From Candidatus Bealeia paramacronuclearis (lineage in GTDB: Bacteria; Pseudomonadota; Alphaproteobacteria; UBA9655): a stretch of DNA of 50,579 bases. The translations under genes were made by a program, and so were the position numbers. Where the stretch lies: NCBI RefSeq assembly GCF_035607555.1, contig NZ_JAVHWZ010000006.1:1-50579 (forward strand), given 5' to 3'. The notes below the pieces were generated by a model that was not told the DNA's origin, searched no databases, and was given only the letters and a program-made list of their open reading frames with translations. Shown here piece after piece: positions 1-7,627 of this stretch. Every line of letters begins with the position of its first letter. The stretch's first letter is position 1.

Positions 1-837
1 GCTTTTTTCTCTCAATTCAGGATCGGTTTGCATGCCCACAGTCACTGCGTGAATAGCCGCAATATCTGAAACCGTTTGTGTTTCTTGATCCAAGATATCT
101 TGAGACCTCGTTGGCACAGCGTACTCTGTTGTATCGACAAATCTTGCCCTCATGACAACCTCAGCAATCCCTGCTTCTTGAGTTTGGGAACTTTTATGAT
201 GTTGACGCAATCGCGCATCTGCTCTAGAGAACAAAACATCTTCATTAGGGGACACGTTATCAGAGATTATTGCATCGGATTCAGCCGAGACACACAGACA
301 ACAGTCTTGCAAATCCCCCTGAGAATCATACTCTTGTGTGCAAATATTTGTCTCACTCGAAACTGTAACGCTTTCGCAATCTTCAACAGATCTTAGCGGA
401 CTCCAACGATAAGCTTCCTGGCAAGGCGTGTTTTGCTCGAAGATGGTCATTAAAACCCTCTCTCCAATGAAAGACATCGTTGTCACTGGAAAGTTTTTAT
501 CCGAAATCACCACTTGAGACTGTGAAGGTGTGTCTCCTGCTGCTGCGACCTCTGGAGGTTCTGGAATCTGCAACTTCTCCTTTTTGTGAGACTTTCTCTC
601 GATTGCAGATCTTTCTCTCTCACAGCTCTCTTTTCGGTGCTGAGGCGATTCTTTTTTCTCTGAAACCCAACGTGGAGGTGAGTTTCCCCAAAAAGAAGAT
701 TCTGTTCCCGAACAACCACGTTTGAGAGAAGAGCTATCAGACGCATCGAGAAGCTCTCGATATAAATCTTCACTCAGCCACAAAATCAGAAAGATGCCGA
801 ATACAATCAGCACCACAAGACAGATCATTAAAAACAT
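1..837 (-). CDS. Single-pass membrane protein, partial (runs off the left edge)
   Basis: An uninterrupted minus-strand frame of 279 codons runs from an ATG at 837 to base 1 with no stop, so the C-terminus lies outside the window. Residues 1-20 (MFLMICLVVLIVFGIFLILW) form one hydrophobic helix. The rest is hydrophilic, rich in Ser, Glu, Lys and Gln, with scattered cysteines around residues 145-190, and looks disordered. I do not recognise a family. It is the last visible gene of a minus-strand run that starts with the MFS transporter and includes another small single-helix membrane protein. The long open frame and the clean N-terminal helix make it a real gene; the function is unknown. Confidence 0.6.
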   Translation of the reverse strand, partial: MFLMICLVVLIVFGIFLILWLSEDLYRELLDASDSSSLKRGCSGTESSFWGNSPPRWVSEKKESPQHRKESCERERSAIERKSHKKEKLQIPEPPEVAAAGDTPSQSQVVISDKNFPVTTMSFIGERVLMTIFEQNTPCQEAYRWSPLRSVEDCESVTVSSETNICTQEYDSQGDLQDCCLCVSAESDAIISDNVSPNEDVLFSRADARLRQHHKSSQTQEAGIAEVVMRARFVDTTEYAVPTRSQDILDQETQTVSDIAAIHAVTVGMQTDPELREKS

Positions 838-885
838 GGATTACCTCGGATGACACCTTATTATCATCCCAGCTCTGAAAAGAGA

Positions 886-1173
886 TCAGCGTCGAATAAA
901 GTCCTCAGGATGATCTCGGATTTCTGCAACAGCCAAACGCACAAAAGCCTCTTCATATGCCCACCATTCCGGCAAATGCGCCACAGCACAATGGAATTGC
1001 CGTGCGTATTCCTTCACATGGGGATGTTTGAGACGAATCGCTTCTTGGTATTCGTACCACTCAGGCAAAGTCTCAGCGACCTTATGATACGCCAATTCTG
1101 TCTCATCACACAGCTCTTCCATTCTTCTCAAAGACAGCCGTTTTCTCCTTGTTGCAAAAGCAAGTTCAGACAT
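886..1173 (-). CDS. Hypothetical protein, 95 aa
   Basis: Small soluble protein with an ATG at 1173 preceded by a GGAAA-type ribosome site. It is charged and rich in Glu, Arg, Tyr and Trp, with two similar segments: EWYEYQEAIRLKHPHVKEYAR and EWWAYEEAFVRLAV share the pattern E-W-x-x-Y-x-E-A. That suggests an internal duplication of a short helical unit. No known domain is recognised. It lies 13 bases downstream of the 74-aa membrane protein on the same strand, so the two are probably co-transcribed. Confidence 0.55.
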   Translation of the reverse strand: MSELAFATRRKRLSLRRMEELCDETELAYHKVAETLPEWYEYQEAIRLKHPHVKEYARQFHCAVAHLPEWWAYEEAFVRLAVAEIRDHPEDFIRR

Positions 1174-1186
1174 GCAAATTTCCGTA

Positions 1187-1411
1187 TTATAAAATATGAG
1201 TTGTGAAGATGAGGAAGACCATCATAATGATGGCAACAATGCCAATAATCAAGTCGACCTTGCAGATCCAGTGCAAAGAAAAACGACCGCGTGGCTCGGG
1301 TCGAGCTGTCTCTTGAGTGGGTGTTTGCTCATCAGATACGTCTTTTAAAGCCCCAGGTAAAAATGAGATGATTTCTGCTGAACGTGAGGAGTGTTTTTTA
1401 AAAAATGACAT
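1187..1411 (-). CDS. Small single-pass membrane protein, 74 aa
   Basis: The N-terminal ~45 residues are polar and basic. Residues ~48-72 form a strongly hydrophobic helix (VDLIIGIVAIIMMVFLIF), so this is a tail-anchored type membrane protein with the N-terminus probably in the cytoplasm. No family is recognised. It sits in the same minus-strand gene run as the 227-aa and 95-aa unknowns. Length alone would leave doubt, but the clean helix and gene spacing support it. Confidence 0.45.
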   Translation of the reverse strand: MSFFKKHSSRSAEIISFLPGALKDVSDEQTPTQETARPEPRGRFSLHWICKVDLIIGIVAIIMMVFLIFTTHIL

Positions 1412-1471
1412 CGGAACTCTCTGCGTGGTTTTTGATGTCAGTGTAATCGGTCAACCAACTTCAAAGCAAAT

Positions 1472-2155
1472 TCACTCGTCGTTATCATCGTCTTTGAAAG
1501 ACTCAAAAACATCATCAGGGAGACAGATCTCAATCACAGCGTCCCGTTGACGCTTGGAAAAGGCCTGTCCCATCAGCGTTTTGGGAGGAAAGAGATCATC
1601 AAAAGCTGACTCGACTTGTTTTCTCTTTAATTCATAAGGATTGCTATAGGCACCCGCTTTGATCAGATCTTGCTTGAGGCGCTCCGCTGCGCGAGAGACT
1701 ATGTTATGATGTGTTTTGAGAGGTGGATCCAAATAATCCAAGATATTCCTGCTGTAAAACAAATGACGGTTTTGAAAATTGCCTTTTTGCTCAAATCCGA
1801 TGTCAAAATCTCTGTTGAGAAATTCTCGTACTGGTGTAGGCTCCAGCACATATTTATACATATATTGAAAGCCGCTGAATCCTCCCCACGCTACCAAATA
1901 CAGATTGATCTCTGGGTGTATTATCGGGATGCTTTTCAGAGCCCCTCGGATGAATTCAAAATCGACTAAGAGCCTGAGAAACTCAGAATCATCTCTTTTT
2001 TGGAATTTTGTTTCCGCATCAAACGAGGTGCTGAGATATCGGCAATAGTAATCATCCGCCATATAGCGATTGTGGCCATGAACCTTGAGAAGCAGTCGAT
2101 AAAGAACGTTCTCAAATGCCAGTTGTGCACTGATAACGTCATTATCAAAAACCAT
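1472..2155 (-). CDS. Hypothetical protein, 227 aa
   Basis: Soluble protein rich in aromatic residues (many Phe and Tyr) and acidic residues, ending in a DDDNDE tail. It has no signal peptide or membrane segment and I recognise no domain. Its ATG overlaps the end of the MFS transporter gene by 11 bases, which suggests translational coupling and a shared transcript. It may be an accessory factor of the transporter or a phage moron; nothing in the sequence decides this. Confidence 0.6.
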   Translation of the reverse strand: MVFDNDVISAQLAFENVLYRLLLKVHGHNRYMADDYYCRYLSTSFDAETKFQKRDDSEFLRLLVDFEFIRGALKSIPIIHPEINLYLVAWGGFSGFQYMYKYVLEPTPVREFLNRDFDIGFEQKGNFQNRHLFYSRNILDYLDPPLKTHHNIVSRAAERLKQDLIKAGAYSNPYELKRKQVESAFDDLFPPKTLMGQAFSKRQRDAVIEICLPDDVFESFKDDDNDE

Positions 2156-3653
2156 TGATGATCCTGTCCTCTGGTTTTGTTAATGGTATCCTTTTTTTGA
2201 GAAGATAATGTCCGTTAAAGACTGTGCTTTTTTCTTCTGCTGTGGGCTCGCGAGACAAATAGATGCACGTGATATGCACGGCAAGCGCTCCAAAAAATAC
2301 GAGAAGGTAGCTATATCCACCTTGGGCTTTCAAGTATTCCATGAGCACAGCTGTAAAAAGAAATCCAAGAATTTTAGCTAAGGCTGTTGTTGTTGTGACC
2401 AATCTGGCACGACCAATTGTTGGAAAACGTAATAAGAATTGCCCATTAATAATCGTTTTTGCCATATATAGAATCATTGTCTGAGACATCATGAATAAAT
2501 ATGGGTTAAAAACATCAGCCCTTAATTGAAAATACATTAAAATTCCACCAGAGGTTGGAATTATTGAAACAAATAAAAAAACTAATTGTTTCCGAGATAT
2601 ATTTTTTTTATTCTCAAAATAGTAGACTATAAATGCTATAGCAAAATGCATTATTAATTCAAATATAACAACGCTTAAATTGTGTGAAAATATTTCAATA
2701 TTTGAGTAATTCAATTTTTCTTTTAATATTGACTGTGAATAAACATAAGAAACCACAAATGCACAAGGGTAACAAACGGTTAGCCCACAATAAAGTAACC
2801 ATTCTTTCAATAGTTCTTTATTTTTTAATAAATCAAAAACTTTCTGAGAAGACTGAAAGCTATCTTTATCATCATGATGATCCCTTTCTACAATATAAAG
2901 ACGAGATTCTTGTAATGAAAATCTATTTTTAAAAAGAATTAAAAATGCTATAGTCAAAAAAGCTAAAAGCATTCTAAGAATGTATTCTGGAGACAAATAG
3001 TTTTCTAAAGACAATAAGAAAGTACTCATTGAGAGAATTAAAACTCCAGCTATCATTCCACCGGAATCAACTAAAGCTAGCGTTAACGAAGTATCTTCGT
3101 AACGTTTAGAGCTTTCAAAAGCGTAAATTGTTGCTAAATCACTTTCTCCAGCCATAACAAAGGTCAATGCGGCACGAATCAGCATAAATATGCCGAACGC
3201 CCACATACCAAATTGGGCATAAGTAGGCGTGATAATAAGTGCTATAGTTAAACACATCACGAGAAAAGCGGTCGTAAGGAGTGGAATGCGTCTCCCTAAT
3301 TTATCAGCGTAAAACCCAAGAATTAAAGCTCCCAAAGGACGAATGGTCCACATCATTGATGTGAAAATAATGCCCATTTTGTCGTGTAAGTCTTGTGGCG
3401 CAAATACAGAAGAAAACAATGTTGCACAATGGATGAACAAAAACATATCCGTCCACTCGAGACAGTTTGTGCCTGCAATCAGAATAAGGTTTGGTGTGTA
3501 CCAAATGGTTTTGAGAGTCTCGAATAATGTAGGAGTAGATGACACTGAAGCCGATGTCGGAAATCCGTAAGATTTCGCTTGTCTGTTTTGATCTGACACG
3601 GTCTGTCTCCTCGTGTTGTTTTCAACGGTTTCAAAAGTTTTGATTGTCTTCAT
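2145..3653 (-). CDS. MFS transporter (metabolite:H+ symporter type)
   Basis: Major facilitator superfamily inner-membrane transporter of about 502 aa with 12 predicted helices. The loop between helices 2 and 3 carries the family signature as G-x-x-A-D-K-L-G-R-R (YADKLGRRIP), and a PLGAL motif sits in helix 2. The ATG at 3653 is preferred because the frame upstream offers only a TTG. The central part is AT-rich with many TTA and ATT codons, unlike the phage virion genes, which suggests separate acquisition. Transporters of the ProP-like branch are common in intracellular alphaproteobacteria, where they import host metabolites; the substrate cannot be read from sequence. On a phage-plasmid it is an accessory gene. 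Confidence 0.88.
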   Translation of the reverse strand: MKTIKTFETVENNTRRQTVSDQNRQAKSYGFPTSASVSSTPTLFETLKTIWYTPNLILIAGTNCLEWTDMFLFIHCATLFSSVFAPQDLHDKMGIIFTSMMWTIRPLGALILGFYADKLGRRIPLLTTAFLVMCLTIALIITPTYAQFGMWAFGIFMLIRAALTFVMAGESDLATIYAFESSKRYEDTSLTLALVDSGGMIAGVLILSMSTFLLSLENYLSPEYILRMLLAFLTIAFLILFKNRFSLQESRLYIVERDHHDDKDSFQSSQKVFDLLKNKELLKEWLLYCGLTVCYPCAFVVSYVYSQSILKEKLNYSNIEIFSHNLSVVIFELIMHFAIAFIVYYFENKKNISRKQLVFLFVSIIPTSGGILMYFQLRADVFNPYLFMMSQTMILYMAKTIINGQFLLRFPTIGRARLVTTTTALAKILGFLFTAVLMEYLKAQGGYSYLLVFFGALAVHITCIYLSREPTAEEKSTVFNGHYLLKKRIPLTKPEDRIINGF

Positions 3654-3747
3654 CGAGATATCAAGTCGATTTTTTAACAATGTGCATATTTTTTGTCTTG
3701 AGTGGTGTCAAATGCACATATCTTTTTACAAAACGCAATCTAACTTT

Positions 3748-3939
3748 TTATTGATTTATGCAATTATTTATAAAATCTTTTACAACAGAGCTCATTGTTT
3801 TATTTTTGTCCATACAAAACTGTTTAAATTTTTTCAAATCATTTTTGTTTATAATTACATTTAATTTGCCAGCATTCATCTGATTAACTAATCTAGAAAC
3901 ATGAGACGAGGTTCGTCCACTAGGTCTACCTGCTTTCAT
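3748..3939 (-). CDS. Small partition/centromere-binding protein, RHH-like
   Basis: A 63-aa basic protein encoded directly downstream of parA. Its ATG overlaps the parA stop in an ATGA arrangement (3936-3939), with GGAG eight bases upstream inside parA. The C-terminal half (LNVIINKNDLKKFKQFCMDK, then SSVVKDFI) has the strand-helix-helix pattern of ribbon-helix-helix proteins. The N-terminus is short, basic and flexible (GRPSGR), as in ParG/ParB-small partners of type Ib ParA. Likely role: binding the partition site and repressing the operon. The family call is from pattern and position, not a strong motif. Confidence 0.7.
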   Translation of the reverse strand: MKAGRPSGRTSSHVSRLVNQMNAGKLNVIINKNDLKKFKQFCMDKNKTMSSVVKDFINNCINQ

Positions 3940-4568
3940 TTCTTCCACTCCAAAATTTCATTAACAATTTCTTTAATTTCTTTAGCTGCTAGTCCCAATG
4001 GGTCATCATCTATCACAGTAGATCCTGTTGCTGCCGATGTTGCATATATAATACGTTGCGAAGTATAACTGTTGAAAACTGGGATATTATATTCTTTTAA
4101 AACCTCTCTAGTCTCAGTAGAAATTTTTGTGCCATTAATTTGCTTACTAATAATAAATGCTGAGCGTGGTGTATCAGAAATTTCTGCTTTTGCTTGAAGC
4201 ATATTCACAAGTGATTCAGCTGCCCAAATATCATACGGGCTAGGATGTACTGGAATTAAAACAAAATCAGAGATTTTAATTGTTTCTATCAATATATTTT
4301 GTACAGACGGCGCTCCATCAACAATAATCCAATCTTTGTCTTGAAACTCTTTAACTTCTTTTATGAGTTCTGCTCGATCCAAAACTATTAAATGAGGCAA
4401 TTCCTTTGAATCAATTCCAACGCTTTTCCAATCTCTTAGGCTACCTTGAGGATCGGTATCTACCAACAGCACTTTAAATCCTTGACTTTGAAGTTGTCTC
4501 GCAATGTTAGAAGTTAGGGTTGTTTTTCCGACTCCTCCTTTTTCATTCAAAATAGACAAGACTTTCAT
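3936..4568 (-). CDS. parA: ParA-family partition ATPase (type Ib)
   Basis: A 210-aa Walker-type ATPase without an N-terminal HTH, the size of short type Ib plasmid ParA proteins. The deviant Walker A box KGGVGKTT is at residues 10-17, the A' box LVDTDPQGS near 35, and Walker B-like WIIVDGAPS near 80. These proteins form a nucleoid-bound gradient that moves plasmid copies apart. It is followed by an overlapping RHH-like gene and preceded by an eight-base tandem repeat that could be the centromere or operator. Replicase and iterons lie about 1 kb away, so this is a plasmid maintenance module rather than a chromosomal par locus. Confidence 0.95.
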   Translation of the reverse strand: MKVLSILNEKGGVGKTTLTSNIARQLQSQGFKVLLVDTDPQGSLRDWKSVGIDSKELPHLIVLDRAELIKEVKEFQDKDWIIVDGAPSVQNILIETIKISDFVLIPVHPSPYDIWAAESLVNMLQAKAEISDTPRSAFIISKQINGTKISTETREVLKEYNIPVFNSYTSQRIIYATSAATGSTVIDDDPLGLAAKEIKEIVNEILEWKK

Positions 4569-4592
4569 GACAAACTCTCTTAATTTACGTGT

Positions 4593-4640
4593 ATGAGTAT
4601 ATGAGTATATGAGTATATGAGTATATGAGTATATGAGTAT
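4593..4640. repeat. Tandem 8-bp repeat upstream of parA (candidate parS/operator)
   Basis: Six perfect copies of ATGAGTAT with a period of eight bases lie 24 bases upstream of the parA start codon. Tandem short repeats in this position are typical of partition centromeres and of the operators bound by RHH partners of type Ib ParA. The spacing and location are seen directly; the role is inferred. A simple slippage-prone microsatellite is the alternative. Confidence 0.6.
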
Positions 4641-4835
4641 ATGTAATCATCTTTTGAAGATTTGTGCAATAGAGTTTATTAGACTCGGTACATAATAATT
4701 TTTCATACTCTGAAAACCGCAGAATTCTTAGGTGATTTTCTCACAAAATTGTATTTCGCAACACGTTTATTCTTAATAATATACTGAAAGTATTGATGAT
4801 TTTAAATGCTAACAACAGATCTATGCAGTAAAAAT

Positions 4836-5513
4836 TTAATCCACCTTTTCTGAAAAGAAAAAATGAAGAGAGTCAACTGTTTTCCCTCGTTTTTTTGCAG
4901 AAAAAGTAACTTTAATTCTTGTTTTTTTATTTATATCATTGATTGATGGTGAGATTATTCTTTTTTTAAAATCTCTGTAATCTTTGTAATTATCCTCTAG
5001 TCCAAGTCTAAATTTACATTGTTCAAGCGATATAATAACCACTCCAGTAGTTTGAAACTGCATTAGAAGTTCGAAGATTCTTAAAGCATAAGTTGTACTT
5101 AAGTTTTTTATGTCAAATAAGTGAAATATGGTGAATCTTTCTTTTAAATTTTCAAGATATGGGAGGATTTCAGGGCTAAAAGAAAATTTTAAACGACCGG
5201 ATTGCTGCAGATATCTAGATTGGGATGTTAACCATCTAATTTTGCTTTCCTCTTGGCTGCTACTCAATAAAATCTCTCGTGCCCAGAGATCGTCCAGACT
5301 TTTTCTTAATTCAATATGTACATTTCCTTTGCCGACGCTTGGAAAAGCTGCAAGAAATTCTTCTGCCGTTATCTCTACGGTTCTGTTTTCTTTTTTTTCA
5401 TTAAAGGGGATTTTAGAAATTGCGATATATATTAGTCTCTGCTCATTCAAACTCATTTTATAAGAAGCTTGAATTAAATCATTTGATTGTCTGACTACAG
5501 AAGAACTGGCCAT
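4836..5513 (-). CDS. repB: RepB/Rep_3 family plasmid replication initiator
   Basis: A 225-aa initiator of the Rep_3 family (PF01051). The N-terminal winged-helix has the family hallmarks SNDLIQASYKMSLNEQRLIYIAI and later the FDIKNLSTTYALRIFELLMQF helix. The start at 5513 is chosen because GGGGG sits five bases before the ATG; the frame extends upstream but into the iteron side with no ribosome site. Initiators of this family bind iterons as monomers to open the origin and repress their own gene as dimers. An iteron half-copy lies only 19 bases upstream of the start codon, matching autoregulation. The gene is AT-rich relative to the phage operons. Confidence 0.92.
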   Translation of the reverse strand: MASSSVVRQSNDLIQASYKMSLNEQRLIYIAISKIPFNEKKENRTVEITAEEFLAAFPSVGKGNVHIELRKSLDDLWAREILLSSSQEESKIRWLTSQSRYLQQSGRLKFSFSPEILPYLENLKERFTIFHLFDIKNLSTTYALRIFELLMQFQTTGVVIISLEQCKFRLGLEDNYKDYRDFKKRIISPSINDINKKTRIKVTFSAKKRGKTVDSLHFFFSEKVD

Positions 5514-5531
5514 TTCACCCCCTAAAAATAA

Positions 5532-5542
5532 AAGTGTCCACG
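5532..5542. promoter_or_regulatory. Isolated partial iteron in the repB leader (candidate autorepression site)
   Basis: AAGTGTCCACG repeats the core of the downstream iterons, standing alone between the repB start codon and the array. Rep_3 initiators commonly bind such a site to repress their own promoter; the role here is inferred. Confidence 0.5.
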
Positions 5543-5582
5543 AATAAATACAAATAAAAAACCATCTTTTCAATGAAAAAAT

Positions 5583-5714
5583 ATAAGTGTCCACGTATCG
5601 CCCTATAAGTGTCCACGTATCGCCCTATAAGTGTCCACGTATCGCCCTATAAGTGTCCACGTATCGCCCTATAAGTGTCCACGTATCGCCCTATAAGTGT
5701 CCACGTATCTCCCT
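5583..5714. repeat. Iteron array of the plasmid origin (6 x 22 bp)
   Basis: Six tandem copies with a period of exactly 22 bases begin at 5583, 5605, 5627, 5649, 5671 and 5693. Each contains ATAAGTGTCCACGTAT; the last copy differs by one base near its end (TCT for TCG). A 22-bp period equals two helical turns, the usual iteron spacing for Rep_3 initiators. The array lies directly upstream of repB and is followed by a DnaA box, so this is very probably the plasmid origin of replication. Confidence 0.92.
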
Positions 5715-5758
5715 ATAAACTCTAGTGTTTCTGCTGTGTTCAGACTGGTCTAAAACCT

Positions 5759-5977
5759 TTATAACCATTTAAAAGTATAAAAACCTTGTAAAAGGGTGTC
5801 TGTGGATAAGTGGACAAAGTTCAATTTATATGCAAAAACGGCAACAAAGCCAACGAAGAGAATGATGTTAATATCTCCACCATTGATTGTGATGTACGCT
5901 TTGTAAGCTAGCAAGAAAGAAGTATCCCGAATCAGAGTCAAGTTCCGTAATAGTGGCACCAGTCTCAGTTCTTTCAA
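5759..5977 (-). CDS. Possible small membrane protein, 72 aa
   Basis: A short minus-strand frame with a central hydrophobic segment (NIILFVGFVAVFAY). It overlaps the DnaA box, so it may be a chance frame in origin DNA. The following stretch to 6230 holds no other gene. I recognise no family and give low confidence. Confidence 0.25.
   Translation of the reverse strand: MKELRLVPLLRNLTLIRDTSFLLAYKAYITINGGDINIILFVGFVAVFAYKLNFVHLSTDTLLQGFYTFKWL
5801..5809. promoter_or_regulatory. DnaA box
   Basis: TGTGGATAA is a perfect reverse-strand match to the consensus DnaA box TTATCCACA. It sits 87 bases beyond the iteron array, where Rep_3 origins often recruit host DnaA. Confidence 0.6.
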
Positions 5978-6144
5978 AACGATACCATTCGTGAGACGAC
6001 ATCTTTTTCGTTCGGATCAATCAAGGAGATCTTTATCAAAGCTATAACACAGGTGGGTTTGTGAGACTTGACGTTTCCACTGACATTTTCCTTTGTGCGA
6101 TAAAAGCGCGATATTCCGCGCCAGAATAGCATGAGGGTGATTTA

Positions 6145-6180
6145 AGCTAGGTTGGGGTAAAAAACACAACAACCCTAGCT
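6145..6180. repeat. Inverted repeat adjoining the 25-bp element
   Basis: AGCTAGGTTG at 6145-6154 is complementary to CAACCCTAGCT at 6170-6180 apart from one extra C. It forms a hairpin directly abutting the 25-bp dispersed element that starts at 6181. It could be part of a protein-binding site or a weak terminator; there is no T-tract. Confidence 0.45.
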
Positions 6181-6205
6181 CAAATCGCAAAATATCGCGA
6201 TTAAA
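6181..6205 (+). repeat. Dispersed 25-bp element, copy 1
   Basis: The element runs CAAATCGCAAAAT followed by ATCGCGATTAAA. It recurs with the first 21 bases identical at 32852 and with one mismatch over 25 bases at 34103, all in the same orientation. Its heart ATCGCGAT is palindromic. This copy lies just beyond the 3' end of the HU-like gene, between the plasmid origin and the virion operon. Candidate roles are partition, replication or recombination site; none is proven. Confidence 0.7.
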
Positions 6206-6236
6206 GGCTATTTGACGTCGTTAGTTTCCGTCTGGT

Positions 6237-6533
6237 TTACACCTCAGCGTTCAGTTCATCCACAAAGCTCTTGCTGGGCTTAACCCGGAGACGCTTCTTA
6301 GCGGGGATATCCAATAGCTCGCCAGTCCTTGGATTTCTGGCCTTTCGGGACTTGGAGGTCACCATCTCCAACTTGAGGAACTCTTTGATCATCACAGTCT
6401 CGCCGGCTTGAATGTGCTCTTTGGTCTTTTTCAAAAACTGCTCGATCACAATGTGCACAAGAGATTTGCTGACTTTACCGCTCGAGAAAAATCCTGCGAC
6501 TTCCTCAATTAGGTCGGGTAGATGAATCGTCAT
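6237..6533 (-). CDS. HU/IHF-family DNA-binding protein
   Basis: A 98-aa protein of the bacterial histone-like family. It has the helix pair (SKSLVHIVIEQFLKKTKEHI), then GETVMIKEFLKLEMV, and the arm region KARNPRTGELLDIPAKK, which matches the HU/IHF pattern R-N-P-x-T-G-x-x-x-x-I-P. The start at 6533 is preferred because AAGGAGA lies seven bases upstream; the longer frame has no such site. It is the last gene of the virion operon, so it may bend DNA for packaging, replication or site-specific recombination. Phage-encoded HU proteins are known; whether it replaces a host HU is unclear. Confidence 0.88.
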   Translation of the reverse strand: MTIHLPDLIEEVAGFFSSGKVSKSLVHIVIEQFLKKTKEHIQAGETVMIKEFLKLEMVTSKSRKARNPRTGELLDIPAKKRLRVKPSKSFVDELNAEV

Positions 6534-7627
6534 GGGGATCTCCTTCTCGTCAAATGCAATTGTTGCTTGATGTTTCTCACAAAAGCGCCTGAACAATCAA
6601 CTGATTTTTTTCTGATTTTTACGCTCCAATGGTCACGCTTTTACTTCTGGGCATCGGCCTTCAGGCAGTCAGCCATGGTCTTCTGGTCGGATGCCTTTTT
6701 AGCGTTTGTCCTCTGAGTTGTGATCCGCTCTCGTGCGGGCACTGACAACACTTGTGTCTTTGAGCGTTTTGGCAAGTCGATTCAGACGATGATGAATGAT
6801 GCCTTCTTTGGCAACGGGCGTCATGAGGATGGTTGCAAAGTCTGGATTCTGCAATGCTTTCTGGAGGACTTCCTCACGAATATTCCTCTTGTTCTCGCCC
6901 AGATGTGCGGTCATGAGATCAACGACTTTTCCGCCTAAGGGCAGCTTGCGAAAGGCCTTTTTAAAAAGAGCTACAGGCAGCATCTGATAGGCTTCAAAGG
7001 TGGGGAGAGTTCTGGCTTTTGTGGTGATCTCGTCGGTCAGTCGTTTGGCATTCTCGAGCGTGTCGATCTTGTTGCGCAACTGAGGGTAGAGCGTGAAAAT
7101 GCCTGGGTGATCCTTGCGGTATTTGAGAAGACGTCGTGTGCTGACCTCACCGGTTTCACTATCGAGAATGGTCTCCAACAGATCTCCGTGGATGTAGCGT
7201 TCCAGCTGTCGTCGGATCTTGGCCTTGGGATTGTGTTTGAAGATCTCCATGAGATCCTGTGCCGTTTGTTCGGATTTGAGGGATGACGTAATCACCTTTT
7301 CTGGCAATTCTGCATCAGCGAGTTTGTAGCGACCTGTCCGCGGATCCTTGGCAACCAGTGCTCCAAAAATAGGATGATTCCGAATGGCGTTGAGCGGTTG
7401 TGATAATTTGGCGTAAGTCTCACGGTAATGGCGTCCAACAGGCACCGATTCGAGATCCTGTGTGAGAGCGCGCTTGACGTCTTGGAGCTCTCTGGCTTTG
7501 GCAAGAGATCCTGAGCTTGCGGCGGTCTCGATCTCATCGCCGAGCCATTGCAGTGTTTTGTCGATTTCAAGAGGAGAAGGATTGCGATTGCGGTGAGGGA
7601 GTGAGTGTTGCGCTGCAATCTCGGGAT

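Noticed and set aside
5759-5977. Origin-overlapping small membrane protein as a confident gene
   Set aside because: It overlaps a DnaA box and lacks family support; kept only as a low-confidence entry.
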